Source: Takakia lepidozioides
Taxonomy: Eukaryota; Streptophyta; Takakiopsida; Takakiales; Takakiaceae
Assembly: GCA_030704615.1 (NCBI GenBank)
Contig: CM060731.1
Coordinates: forward strand, 6,324,001-6,388,000
Reading direction: 5' to 3'
Length of the DNA stretch: 64,000 bases
Below the pieces are notes generated by a model, which made no database searches, was not told where the DNA came from, and was given only the letters and a program-made list of their open reading frames with translations. Both the position numbers and the translations under genes were made by a program. Position 1 is the stretch's first letter; every line of letters starts with the position of its first letter. This document shows positions 1-11,472 of this stretch, one piece after another.

Positions 1-1
1 G

Positions 2-2030
2 GAAGACATTTCAGTAGACTGCACTACTTATGTCTGTCTCTTGCAAGAGTGTATCAAATTGAAAGGCCTAGCAGAGGGAAAACAGGTGCACGCACACATC
101 ATCCAAAGTAGGTTCAAGCCCAACATCTTGCTATTCAACACCCTTCTCAACATGTATGCAAAGTGCGGGAGCATGGTGGATGCACGACTAGCATTTGACA
201 AAATGGCTGTACGAGATGTGTTTACATGGACTACAATGATGGCAGGATATGCAAAGCATGGATGTAGTAAGGAGGCTTTAGAGATCTTTCAGCAAATGAT
301 ATGGGAGGGGGTGAGGCCCAACAAAGTCACATTCGTTTGCATTCTCAATGTGTGTGCCAGCCTGACAGCCCTGGAAATGGGCAAAGAGGTCCATGGTGAC
401 ATCATCAAAGCTGGAATTGTGCCAAATATCATTCTGGAAACTGCTCTTGTAAACATGTATGCCAAATGTGGGAGCATAAGAGAAGCATGGCAAGTGTTTG
501 ACAATATGGCTGAACGAAATGTGGTCTCATGGAGCACAATGATTGCAGGATATGCCCAGCAAGGGTGTGGTAGGGAGGCTTTTGATATGTATAAGCAAAT
601 GATACAGGAGAGGGTGATGCCCAACAGGGTTTTGTTCACGTGTGTTCTCACTGCATGTGCCAGCCTGGCAGCGCTGGAGAAGGGGAAAGAGGTCCATGGT
701 GACATCATTGCAGCAGGAATTGTGAAAGATATCATTCTGGAGACTGCTCTTGTTGACATGTATGCAAAATGCGGGAGCATGACAGACGCCCGTCAAGTGT
801 TTGACAATATGGATCGACGAAGTGTGGTCTCATGGAATGCAATGATGGCAGGATATGCTCAGTTTGGGTCCAGTAGGGAGGCTTTTGAGACGTATAAGCA
901 AATGGTACGGGAGGGGGTGATGCCCAATCAGGTATCTTTCACTTGCATTCTTAACGCTTGTGCTAGCCTCGCAGCCCTGGATAAGGGGGAAGAGGTCCAT
1001 GTGGACATCATCAAAGCTCAAATTGTACCAGATATCATTCTGTGGAATGCCCTTGTTGACATGTACGCAAAATGTGGGAGCTTGCAGAATGCTCATAAAT
1101 TGTTTAACAAAATGGCTGAACGAAATGTGGCCTCATGGAATGCCATAATTGCAGGTTATGGTCACCACGGGTGTGGTCGGGAGGCCCTTCAACGATTTGA
1201 AGAAATGCAACAGGACGGGTTCAAGCCAAATGGCATCACCTTTATATGCGTCCTCTCTGCATGTAGCCATGTGGGCTTAGTTGAGGAAGGCCGTCACTAC
1301 TTTGATTGCATGACTCAAGATTATGGGCTCGCACCTACAGCAGAGCATTTTGGCTGCATGGTGGACCTTTTTGGGCGTGCAGGGCGATTGGATGAGGCAG
1401 AGGACTTAATTCACAAAATGCCAATCGAACCAGATGGTGCGGTGTGGGGAGCTTTGCTTGGTGCCTGCAGAACTCATGGCAACATAGAGATAGCAGAACG
1501 TGTTGCAAAATTTTCTGCCCAGGACCCTGCAAGTTTGTGATGCTGTGACACCTCTATGCTGATGCTGGAAGGTAGGAGACTACGGTAAAGGTCAGAAGAA
1601 TGGAGGAGAGAAAGTATCCAGGGTGCTGCTGCATGGAGGTGGACAACCAGGGACGTACATTGATTGTAAGTGACAATTGCATCCAAAAAGTGAGGAAATG
1701 AAAGCTGAGTTGAGGAGATTGTCTGGGCAGATAAAGAAGGCCTGATATGTCCCTAACTTACATGATGCAGGAGGAGATCAAGGATTTTCTCTTTGCGACA
1801 GTGAGAAGCTGGCTTTTGGGCTCATCAGCAAACCCCTCAACAACTCTCTGCATCACCAACAGTTTTGCAGTGTGTGTGGCTCTGACACAGGACCACCAAC
1901 TCATGCTGCCACAGCCATACCTGAGTGGACAGACCGGAGATCTTTCTCCAAGAGCCACTTGAGGACAAGTGCGATGTGTTCAATTTGGTGATCATCATGT
2001 GGGAGCTTTGCACTCTAAATCTCCCTGGGC
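2..2030 (+). pseudogene. DYW-type pentatricopeptide repeat (PPR) protein, decayed 3' half, 5' end outside window
   Basis: The frame is open from the first bases of the window (the first readable codon is not a start), so the gene begins upstream. It encodes tandem P-L-S PPR units of about 100 residues, each with the YAKCGS, WSTMIAGYAQ and ASLAALEKGKEVH type signatures, and then an E motif starting near ACRTHGN. PPR-DYW proteins bind organellar RNA and support C-to-U editing. The frame stops at 1538-1540. One frame over, the E/E+ region continues (HLYADAGR, then ERKYPGCCCMEVDNQGR) but with TGA at 1546 and TAG at 1573. A worn DYW region follows (AELRRLSGQIKKA, FSLCDSEKLAFGLIS) up to about 2.0 kb without an intact CxxCH or DYW end. 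One frameshift plus stops means no complete DYW protein can be made. A truncated PLS protein remains conceivable. Confidence 0.85.
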
Positions 2031-2039
2031 AGGTGTCAA

Positions 2040-3250
2040 GCCCATGCAAGTAGGTCTGGTCATGTTCGCCTAACCCATTCACTAATCTGGGGCTGACTGC
2101 TGTAACTTAGCAGGACCTAGTTTCAAAGGAGCAATAGCAAGCTGATACGCCATCACTAGTTGGCTCCTAACTGCTAGTGTGTCTACCACTACTCGTGCTA
2201 GATTTAGTCCTCTCATAATAAAAGGAAAGTCTCTTGGGTTTCCTCTCTTGTGTGTTCATCTCTGTCTCTGTGTTTCGCTGTAGTCTGAGAGGTTGCTAAT
2301 TTATGGACTAACTGCTGCAGGTGGTATGGCTCATAACAGGGCTGTTGGATATGCCGGAGTGTCTGACTGTCAAGCTGATTGCTGATACCTTACTGCCTGC
2401 ACTTGAAGTTGACACATGATGTGTCTCACAATGCATCCAGTGGGCAAGTAAGTTAATGAGCTTATATGGACTGCTCACCTCTCACAGGACTGGCATTGGA
2501 TACACACAACGGGGAGGACTACAGGATTGCTCAGCCAGTGACAAGATGTGACTCAAAATGTCTTGCAATGGGGTTTTGCTACTACCAGTACATTTTTGCC
2601 TATGTTGATTGGGCTCAATATGCATTTTAAGTCGCATCTGTTTTTTACACATTGATTGGAATTCAAAAGTCACCGTGGTATGTAGGGGACTGGTACATTT
2701 ATAGAATACAACAGCACCAATAGCTGGTCTATCTATACATCTATAAACATTAAATACACTCCAAATAATCACTTGCAAACAGAAGTACTTGAATAAGCAT
2801 TATAATATTAAAGGGTGGGGGGGAGTGATGTGAGCTCCATGGTTTGCGGAGAGACCCTCAACGGTCTCTTCGTCTCTCTCGTTTCTGCTCCTTCCTTCTG
2901 ATTAGTAATGCTTCATCTTACAATTTATTACCATGCTTAGTAGCTCTAACTGATTTCTAGCTCCATAAGGATAGGCTGTTCTATATGTTTTTTTCCTCCC
3001 TTTCTATCACTTTCTTCACTGTATCCAAGTTAATCGTGAACCTATCACCCTCCTTAGTTCTTTAAATCAGCTTCCATCTGCCTGCGCTTAACCCCTGAAC
3101 CCCCAACATTGAGCAGAAGCCAGCCAGCTTGGATGGTAACCTTTACCGCCACTTCTGCATGTCCAAGCCACGCTCTCAGCTCCCTCTCTCACTGTCTCGG
3201 GTTTAACACTCCCTCTGGTTAGGAATTGTGCGCAGCCCCTTCTGCTTAGT
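2040..3250. other. Intergenic stretch with a polypurine-tract-like site
   Basis: I see no supported gene here. At about 2814-2830 a G-rich run (GGGTGGGGGGGAG) is followed directly by TGATGTGAGC. This is the arrangement of a polypurine tract next to the start of a 3' LTR, but no matching LTR end or internal coding region could be found. Confidence 0.3.
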
Positions 3251-3262
3251 ATTAGCTACTTT

Positions 3263-4610
3263 ATGGGCCCCAATGCCAGTCGTCTCAAGCTTAAAGCCAA
3301 GATGAAGAATCGTCTTCAGAAAGGTCCCTTGCAACCCCCGCGCAGAAGATTCACACCTTCATTCACACCTTCATCGGGTATAGGATTCTTTCTGGCGCAC
3401 CGGGCCGAGTCAAGAAACGGAAGCTCAGACGGATTTGTAAAGGCTCCCTCTCCCTCTCCTCCAAATCTTTGGGCTTCAAGTCATCAACTATACCACTCAA
3501 CAGCCAACCCAAGTCATGGACTCAATGTTTGTTGATGACAATTTCCTCATGCTGCAAGCTAAACCCGAAAATTTGGATAGGGCAGCAGATTCCCTGGAAA
3601 CTTTTTGCTCAGCATCAAGTTTTAGGGCCGCTTTACACTAGGGGCTAAGCCCAAGATCAAGTGAGAATGGAGCATTCCCATTGGCGGAGGCCTAAAAATT
3701 GGGCCCAACGGCTTTACACTACAGCCCGAGCCCAAGAAAATGGAAGTGGGTCATTTGCCTACATGGCACCTACATGGCACAAGTTTTGGCGCCAACTTCT
3801 TGGGCCAGCCCAAGAAAATGGAACCGGAACAAAACATGTGCTCTACTTGTGGGGGATCTCTTAGCATCTACACTTGGCACTTAACCAACCTTGGGAGCAA
3901 ATCAAGGTTTACAATGGTTGAAACCAGGCCAAACTACTCTTCTTTGTTATACTTTCGGAATGGACCTTATAGACCATCAAAAATTTGCTCCTATGTTGAC
4001 TAAACTCAAACACAAGCTAGCCTACTAGAGTTTGAAACATCTTTCTATCATGGGGAGAGAGCTCACAGCCAACCAGATCCTCTCAGCAAGTATCTGGTAC
4101 TATGCTTCTTCCTGGCGAGTTGAAGCGAATCCACGAGTTGAAGCGAATCCAATGGTTGAGGATTCGCCACATCCCCGTTTTAGGGACTCATGGAGAGTTT
4201 CATTTTGGTCCACCGTAAACTGCAACTACCTCCGGTCAGAACTTGTTGCTGATCATCAACCCCCAAACAATTCGACCCCAGACTCCACTAACTATAACCC
4301 TACCCATTTGTTTGGCTTCCAACATATTCATATGGATATTGGGAAGACCCCTCGCCGACCTTCACTTTGACCCCATGGAATGGTCATGGATTTTTTCCAA
4401 AGACCCTGAGCCATTCTTCCACAAAGAAAGGTTACAAGGCTCTCTCAAACGCTCAGCCTTTGAAAAACAAATGGAAAGCCAGGGAACACCAGCTTAATTT
4501 AAAAATGAAACGACCCCTGGATCTCGACCGTCTATTATTGACCATTAAAGACTTTATTTTCAAATCCAACCTTTTAAGTCTACCTTGGTCTATGTATTTA
4601 GTGAGGTAGT
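3263..4610 (+). mobile_element. LINE (non-LTR retrotransposon) reverse-transcriptase relic
   Basis: Broken frames match the second ORF of plant LINEs. The reverse transcriptase catalytic box FVDD lies at 3528-3539, followed by LQAKPENLDRAADSLETFCS, the usual text just after that box. At 4030-4110 a frame reads LSIMGRELTANQILSASIWY, typical of the region after the RT thumb. At 4360-4450 DPMEWSWIF and a following aromatic-rich stretch resemble the C-terminal part. Between these blocks the frame is repeatedly lost and sequence is missing, so the copy is dead. The 90-codon open frame at 3263-3535 leads into the FVDD region and is probably part of the same relic. Confidence 0.7.
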
Positions 4611-4859
4611 GTTGTTATTTCAAAGAATTCCATATGTAAAGGACTTTACGAAAATAGTTATTTTTAAGGCTCAAAATAGTTCATAAAGTTTACTTAAGAT
4701 TTTGGATGAATGTGTTTATTCTAAATTATTTATCCCTCAAAGCACATTTGGCCAAGTCCCTTTTTTTTTTGAAAAATTCCATAATTTCTAGCCATTGTGT
4801 TTTTGGTTATGATACTTGGAATATGGGAAATATATGTAGTTGAGTCTTCAAAGCTTGGT

Positions 4860-5090
4860 CCCTTTTTGCGGCGCCGGGGCGTCGCAAGAAAAAAATCCGT
4901 CGCAGCGAGGGCCCTCTTTCCCCCTTCATGCCACCTTGCGATGGCTGGGCGTCACAATGGTGTCGCAACGGGGGATTGCGACGTCGGGGCGTCGCAAAAA
5001 AGCGCCACGGGCTCGGCGTCGCAGGCTCAGCGCCGCGCGGGGCGTGGGGGCGTGGCTGGCGTCGCAAACCCCTCCCCATTTGTTGTAGTG
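4860..5090. mobile_element. CACTA-type transposon end with GCGTCGCAA subterminal repeats
   Basis: The segment ends in TTTGTTGTAGTG, whose complement starts CACTACAACAAA, the form of plant CACTA (En/Spm) terminal repeats. The 230 bases inside it carry many copies of GCGTCGCAA or its complement in both orientations and are very GC-rich compared with the AT-rich flanks. Dense short subterminal motifs are typical of CACTA ends, where the transposase binds. No opposite end or transposase gene was found, so this is an end or a non-autonomous fragment. Confidence 0.55.
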
Positions 5091-5349
5091 TGTTCTTTCT
5101 TCTTTGTCTTCTACCAATTCCCTTAGTCTCTCTTGCAGAGAATAAGAGGGTGTTGCTTCGCTCTACCTCTGCTCATCCTCTGTATGATCAGGATCATGCT
5201 GTCAAAAACATCCCCTTGTCTTCTCCTTTGTCCCCTATGTATTATGTTGTTGCTGCGCCAACTGTCGTAACCTCTTCTGCATGTATGAACCCAACCGCCA
5301 TGGCCGCACTTCTTGTTGTCATCTGTCATGTTCTTGGCTCAGGCTCACG

Positions 5350-5520
5350 GTCTAACCGTCATGGTTCCCTTCACGTTCTCCTTCATGGACATGGTTCCCC
5401 TGAGGTTTTCCCTTCATGGTCATGGTTCCCTTCAGGTTCTTTTTCATGGACATGGTTCACTTGAGGTTCCCCTTCATGGTCATGGTTCCCTTTAGGTTTT
5501 CCCCTTCATGATTCATGATT
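5350..5520. repeat. Tandem repeat, about 30-bp units (CATGGTTCCCTTCAGGTT type)
   Basis: At least five imperfect units of about 30 bases repeat the phrases TCATGGACATGGTTCCC and GAGGTTTTCCCTTCATGG. Shorter CATGG/TCATGA words continue to about 5660. Open frames crossing it are a by-product of the repeat. Confidence 0.75.
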
Positions 5521-6640
5521 CATGAGCCCTCATGGTTTCCGAGTCATGAGGCTTCATGACTCTAGTCGTTCATGGTCCGGGGCTCACGATCGTTCGTGGC
5601 TCTCGCACCATGAGTGTTCATGGCCGCTCATGCTTCTGCGCCATGACTATCATGGTCGTGTTCAAAATGTAGGGATACTGGCAGGATCGTCTACTTCTGC
5701 CTAAGTGCTCTTAGCCTTGGTAACATTAGCTTGGATGTTCACGGCTGTGCCTACATCATTCAATACAAAGAATGCCTAAGTAGTCCTATTATGAGGATGC
5801 CACAACCTCTGGTTCTTTTCAAGCTTTAGATATTGTACCATCCAACAGTAATGTCATCACATTCAAGGGCTCGGTTCGTTGAGGCTCCTCCATCACGTCC
5901 GCCTCCTCTTGCAAAAAGTCGCTGGTGACACCTGTGACTCTAATTATAGTTTCTTCCCTCTCCCCATCAAGCTCCTCAAAATCAAAACCAAGCAAACTAA
6001 AATCCATACTTCTATTTTGAATCCATCAAACCCTAGCACATCTACTTTGAAGCCCACAAACTTTCAGCCCCAAACATATTGCAAAGTGTTCATTAGTCGA
6101 GGTAGATGATTGCAATAACAACCAAGGCAGTATGTGTACCCTGAATGTAATACCAGATTGGTGTGGTATCTATGCCAGTGGTTTTTTTTATTGGCGAATT
6201 TTCGCCAGATTTCGACCTCAAAAAATAAAATGGAATATTCTGTTGTAAATCCCCTATTTTTTCATGGACGAAATCGCCAATTTTCTTCAAATAAAAAATA
6301 AATTATGGATGAATTCACCAAATATGGATGATATATATGGATTATAGTACAGAGGTGGACGAATTTCAGTGGATGAACAGAATGACCTATTTTCTGCAAA
6401 ACTTTGTAGCCACTCGTGCTGTTTTCCAAATTTCTTTAAAAAAACATTGATCTATGCATAATATCTTCCCAAGATTTGTATGTGGGTATCTTGGTATGGG
6501 CATGGCTATTATCCAACCGTAGACTAGCTGGTCTGTTATCAAATGCCAATATTGATACCAAGCCTTACATCATATACCAATCCAACACTGGTTACCATGA
6601 CCTTGGCCGCCTCCTCCGTTGTTTCTTCCTCAAACTTCTT
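5520..6640. other. Stretch without a recognisable gene
   Basis: The sequence becomes AT-rich from about 6100. Short open frames exist on both strands but none resembles a known family, and I see no convincing splice structure. Confidence 0.5.
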
Positions 6641-6649
6641 TATCCAAAA

Positions 6650-7830
6650 ATGGCGGAAGGAGTATCGAGCTCAAGCTCGGGCCTCGGCAATAGCTCGTTC
6701 TTAGGGTATTCCGGCAAATGTCATCACTCAAGCAAATCTGCAACTTGTGCACAAATGTGAGATGAAAATTGCGCTCAGCCGTGACCTCCAAGCTCATGTG
6801 TCCAGTTTCAGAAGAAGAAGCCATGGTGCATGGAAGCAGCGCCCTAGTAGAGTCTGAGCAACTCGCCACACAAGCTTCGTAAGAGGAAAACACAAGGTAC
6901 CCTGCGCGCCGCCATCTTGAGGACCGGCTATACAGTACTTGTTGGAGCATAACAGAAGATAAGATAGTGTTCAATGGTCTTGATGATACCTGTAGAACAG
7001 CAAGCGCTAAGAAGAGCATCCTGAAATTGTAGCCATTCACCCACTTTTAGGACTCTGTTAACTACGTGCCTCTGCTCAGATTCAAGAAGTCAAGCACCTT
7101 CTTAGGAACTTCATATGGGGAGCAAAAAAACACGACATTAAAAAAAAAATGATTCCTCGTTTCCTAGGCCCAGGAGGAGGATGGTGGAACTTCCTCGTGG
7201 TTGACAGTATTCTGCACGCCTCTCCCCTGAAACGTGCACCTTGGTTACCCTCCCTTCGATGGAGTGCACCAGGTTTCAATCATAAAAATGCGGATTCCTC
7301 CTTTTGGAATACTATTTGGCAAGCTTGGGGGAAACTCCATCACTTCCTCAAGATCCGAACCCACCTATTACTTTGAGACCTCTCGACCGCATCTTTTCCT
7401 CAATACCAACAAACCCACAACCTCCCAACATTCCTAGGCCATGTGGTGGTCTCCGTGGGACAGATTGGGGATCTCTCAAATGTACAACTTGTGGGAGAAC
7501 AACAATCTCAGGAGCCAAGACTCTGTAACCAACGTGGTTGGAAAAGCTAGAGCCTCGCACGGCTACCATGATCTAATTCAATCCATAGACCCCCAATGAT
7601 GGCTCCTCACCTTACAAACTGGTCCTACAATGTCTACAAACAACTTTTGGGCCCTCAATGTTCTTAATGATCAACTCTCTGTTTTGTTTGTTCAGGAAAC
7701 TACCAATCTCAATCTCTTGATATTCCCTTTCAGCATTGATACAATCTGCACGCTTTACCTTCACCTAATTCTTTCCACTCGGCCACTCCTTCTCTCATCT
7801 ATCTCACCCCGGGGGTAGTTGCAGCCTATG
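6650..7830 (+). mobile_element. LINE relic, linker and C-terminal part
   Basis: A frame near 6705-6800 resembles the endonuclease-RT linker of plant LINEs (QLVHKCEMKIALSRDLQAHV). From 7090 the C-terminal region follows: FLRNFIWGAKKHD, then FWNTIWQAWGKLHHFLKIR at about 7305-7365, and text like the tail of plant LINE ORF2 to about 7640. The reverse transcriptase core between these parts is missing and there are many stops. The order and orientation agree with the relic at 3.3-4.6 kb, so both may come from the same family. Confidence 0.6.
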
Positions 7831-7944
7831 ATGGACTAGAAATACTGTTACGGCACTGTTTTTATGGGACCTTGATTAGTTGTAAATTATCATACTCCTA
7901 AATGGAAATGCTGAATCGAAAATAAATAAATAAATAAATAAAAA

Positions 7945-8300
7945 TCGTTGCAACATTTGGCGTCGCAAAAGCGTCACTGAGGGCGCCTCCGCGACGCCAA
8001 GGCGTCGCAACAGAATCATCACAGTGGGAGTTTTTTATTTTTTATTTATTTATTTTTTTCGGGCTTTATAGCCCTCAACTTTACAATAGCGTCGCTGGGG
8101 GCGCCCCGCGTTGCCTTGCCCAACGCTGCGACGCCAGGGGGTCGCAATGATGTTGTAATCAGCTTAGGTCATCACAATGATGTCGCTTGGGGCGCATGGC
8201 GGTGGGGGGTGCAACAACGGCGACGACGTTGGGGCTGGGGCTAGGGCTGGCACTAAGGCTGTGGAGGTTGCAACTCCCCGGCGTCACAAGAGGGACCCCC
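7945..8300. repeat. Second GCGTCGCAA-rich cluster
   Basis: A GC-rich island in AT-rich DNA with repeated GGCGTCGCAA, GCGACGCC and relaxed forms such as ATGATGTCGCTTGGGGCGC. The motif is the same as in the CACTA-like ends at 4.9-5.1 kb and 8.5-8.7 kb. An internal AT-rich stretch lies at 8030-8070. No CACTA terminus is visible at either edge. Confidence 0.5.
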
Positions 8301-8544
8301 TTAGAAGGAACTTGAAGGAAATCTTCATATGTATATATATATATATTTAGATTGCTTTTGTGATACATAGATGTAGCGTAGGTATTGATTAGTCTGTAGT
8401 GCCTTAGACCATGGAGGTCTTAGGTTCAAGTATGCATTGCATGATATATGTAGAACAATGAACATATCGCCAACCGGAGTCAATGGTCAACAAGTTTTTC
8501 AAATTCAAATTTCAAATTCAATTTTTCCCACCTAAATTCAAATG

Positions 8545-8732
8545 TACCCCCTTAAAATTGCAACATCCGGGTGTCGTTTCGCCTTTTTGCAACCCCCATT
8601 AATCGCAAATTTGCGACGTTTTTTTGGTGACGGGCTTGCGACGCTCGGACGTCGTAAATTTGGTTCTTCCCCCTTGCCCGAAAATGGCTGTTTTACGACG
8701 CCGCGGGAAAACCCCCCCTTTTTCCTGTAGTG
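8545..8732. mobile_element. CACTA-type transposon end abutting a retrotransposon gag frame
   Basis: The segment ends TTTTTCCTGTAGTG at 8732, whose complement begins CACTACAGGAAAAA, a typical CACTA terminal repeat. Motifs GCGACG, GACGTCG and TTGCAAC lie subterminally. The next bases, ATGCGAGG, begin the open gag frame, so the transposon end and the retroelement meet exactly here. Confidence 0.55.
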
Positions 8733-10585
8733 ATGCGAGGAAATCAACAAGAAATGAACCCATGGGCAAAAGACTTGGGAGAGTTCTTTGACCAGAATTG
8801 GTATGGTACTCCAAGAGGTGGAAATCTGGTTTTTGATACATCTGCCAATGAATAAGATAATGAGGAGGAGATTGCAGAGAGTTCAAACTCCCAAACTGTA
8901 CCCCATCTGAGTTTGGTGAGTGAGGAGGAAGAGACCCAAGTCAAGAACTTAAGAACTTGGAAGATGCAGAATATCAAGTAGTAGAACCAACAGTGGCTGT
9001 TGATACTGCCACCAGGACATCCCAACCTTTTGTAGCAGGGTCAAGTGATACACTTGAATCACTAGCTGGTGAAAGTGTCGATTCAGGAGGATCAGACAGT
9101 GAGCTTGGATTGCTTCTTAGAGGGACAGGGAGTGTGGGAAGTAGTTTAACAGTAACTTCGGTTACTACAAGTGTCCAGGGACCAGTAATTGGGATTGCAC
9201 AAGTGCCAATACCAGGACAAATATCAATACAACAAATGGCTCAACCAACAGCCCCAACACGCATAATACCACATTTTCCAATATACTCTGGAATAGGGAA
9301 TCCTAATACACACATTTACCAATATGAGTACATGTGCATAGTGACCAACGAGAATGCAGACGCAACAATGTTGAGATTTTTCCCTTGTTCCCTAACCAAG
9401 AAAGCAATTGAGTGGTATGCTCAATTCCCTGATAATCACTTTGCAACTTGGAATGATCTGAAGACATCACTCCAGAAAAGATTTAGAACTAGTAAAACCA
9501 TCGGTGAAGAGTACAACGGACTTCAGCAGCTGAAACAAAAGAAGCATGAAACTGTTGAGGAGTATCTGGAGGAGATGAGGTCAATGATATGAAAATTGAC
9601 TGATGTGCCACATGAAGCTTTACAAAAGACCTGGTTTGTAAATGGCCTAAGACCTGAGATTCAAAGGAAGGTAGACATACTACCAAATGAAACCCTTGCC
9701 TTAGCATATGCATCTGCCAAGAAGGTAGCGCTTGGAAAAATGCCAAGGAAGATGGAAAAGAAGAAAGAGGATGATTCAGAGGATGAACCAAAAGAAAAAG
9801 AAAAAGAAGTTCGAAAGCAGACCAAGAAGAAGGAAAAGATCAAGAAGGACAAATCTAAGAAGAGATTTGAAGAAAAAATGAAGAAATATGCTATAGAAGT
9901 AGCACTGCACTGGAGGAAAGACATCTGGTGCTAGAATTGCCAAAATCCAGACCACACAATGGCAGAGTGCCACTTGAAAGACAAATATTGTGCTATTTGT
10001 CAGATGAGTAACCACTCCACAGAAAGCTGTTACTATAACGGGAAGAATGTGTTACCACATAATTGGGTTGTTGGTGCAAACGAAGTGCAACCTCAACCCA
10101 AAAGAAACAACGACCAAGGCAACTTCGAGAAACCTGGCGGATATAATAATAACAATGGCATGGCCAATAGGGGTAATCCAAGAGGGAATTTCCAGCAAAG
10201 AAACGGGATTATTATAGAGATAATCCCAGAAGAGATCAAGGGCGAGGACTCAACGGAGAAGAATTATGTTTCTATTGCAACCAAGCAGGACATCGCAAGG
10301 TAGATAAAAAACCAGAGTGAAATGAGAAATCCCATGAATGAAGGCCCAGTGGTGGCAACTCACATGGTGATGCCATTTTGCATACCAGAGGCGCGTGCTC
10401 TGGTAGTCACCAGAAGTAAGGCTAAGATACAGTCTGACGAAGAAGAATCTGAAGAAAATCAATATGAAATTGAAATGACCCAAGATGATGAAGCTTGGAG
10501 GGAAGGAAAAGAATTGCACAAGGAGGTGGCCAAGTCTGGCAATATCCAACGTGCAGGTGGCCTGAAGACCATATCCATTCTATAA
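8733..10585 (+). pseudogene. Ty3/gypsy retrotransposon gag relic with zinc knuckles
   Basis: A gag frame starts near ATG 8733 (WAKDLGEFFDQNWYG). After a short acidic region it reaches a Retrotrans_gag domain with IPHFPIYSGIGNPNTHIYQY, FFPCSLTKKAIEWYAQFP and FRTSKTIGEEYNGLQQLKQ at about 9270-9580. A Lys/Glu-rich linker follows, then zinc knuckles of the form C-x2-C-x4-H-x4-C: the first at about 9930-9972 contains a TAG, and the second reads CAICQMSNHSTESC. A third partial knuckle near 10265 (CFYCNQAGHRKVD) lies in another frame. In-frame stops include one near 8858 and a TGA at 9590-9592. Gag packages the element RNA into particles. No protease, RT or integrase follows, and no LTRs are seen. 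Confidence 0.8.
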
Positions 10586-10589
10586 TTTT

Positions 10590-11340
10590 GTCCAGGGTAT
10601 GCTCATCAGAGAGCAACCCTCTTCAGGAAGATCAAGACATAGCCCTGGTGCCTCTCTTCCACAACTTCCAAAATCTGCAGGCTGAGCCTAAAGCCCTGGC
10701 TCTGCTGGGGTTTAATTGCTGGGCAGCTTACATACAGATGCTATTGTGGAGGGCTATTTAGAGAAAATCTTGAGAGCCCCGAGCCAATTGTTTATACCAA
10801 GGTAAGCCCCACTAATGGAGTGAGCCCGTCACAAAGGTTGTCTGTTCCCTCTTGTTCAGCCCAAACAAAAGTCTATGGCCACCAACAGACAATTTCTTAC
10901 GAGGGCATTCTATTTCTCTTTCTCTCACACAGCATGGAGTATAGTGATTTACAGAACCCGCAGCTCCCTACAGCTAAATCTATGATGATGAAACTGTGAA
11001 TAGTGTCTTCAATTCAAGAATTTCTCAGGGTAGAGCAAGCTTCATTGGCCAATATGCTCCTGTCCCTTGAATTCCCATCTACTTTTGTATGGATAACTTT
11101 TCATGTATCCGTGGGAGAGGGAGTTCCTCTCATGAATTTGCAGTGTTCCTACTAAAAATACTTCTCTGTTGTTGCTCTGAATCATCATGAGGTTGCAGAG
11201 GCTGTGAATTATCTTGACTGTTGTTTGGGTACACAAGGACACATGAATGGTTGGTGTCTCTGCAGCACAGGGGAGCAAAGAGTATTGATGTGCTCGAAGG
11301 AATTGTTGAAGACAGGCAACCTGCACACCAGATAGCACCC
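10590..11340. other. Sequence between the gag relic and the S1P stop codon
   Basis: No supported coding region. The right part is presumably the 3' untranslated region of the minus-strand protease gene, whose stop is at 11342-11344. I could not place a poly(A) site with confidence. Confidence 0.4.
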
Positions 11341-11341
11341 C

Positions 11342-11472
11342 TTACAAATTGAGTAAAGAACGTGCCGATCCTTTGCGGGCCCGTCTGCGCTTTCTTTGCC
11401 GAACACGCCACAAACTCACAATTAGAAGAATTCCTGCACAATACAGTCCAACCATTGTGTCACTGGCATAAA
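11342..11472 (-). other. S1P: Last S1P exon: transmembrane anchor and basic cytosolic tail, out of phase
   Basis: Splicing exon 8 at GATGAG|GTAAAA (12513/12512) to CTTCAG|TTTATG (11472) gives NRDEFMPVTQW, which lines up with the plant S1P text before the anchor. That frame then stops after VQEFF. One base later, the other frame reads [20 protein letters not shown], an excellent match to the anchor and basic tail of plant S1P. A one-base loss near 11450 would explain this. An unrecognised small exon or other donor would be the alternative. Confidence 0.6.

Noticed and set aside
278-1096. Several open frames on the minus strand across the PPR gene
   Set aside because: They are antisense shadows of the PPR repeats and mirror the repeat period. 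None resembles an independent protein.
4928-5464. 178-codon open frame through the GC-rich island and tandem repeat
   Set aside because: It spans a transposon end and a minisatellite and has low-complexity content without family resemblance.
8370-8450. tRNA- or SINE-like stretch with a GGTTCAAGT box B-like word
   Set aside because: No cloverleaf can be folded by eye and the A-box match is poor. A tRNA-derived SINE is possible but not supportable.
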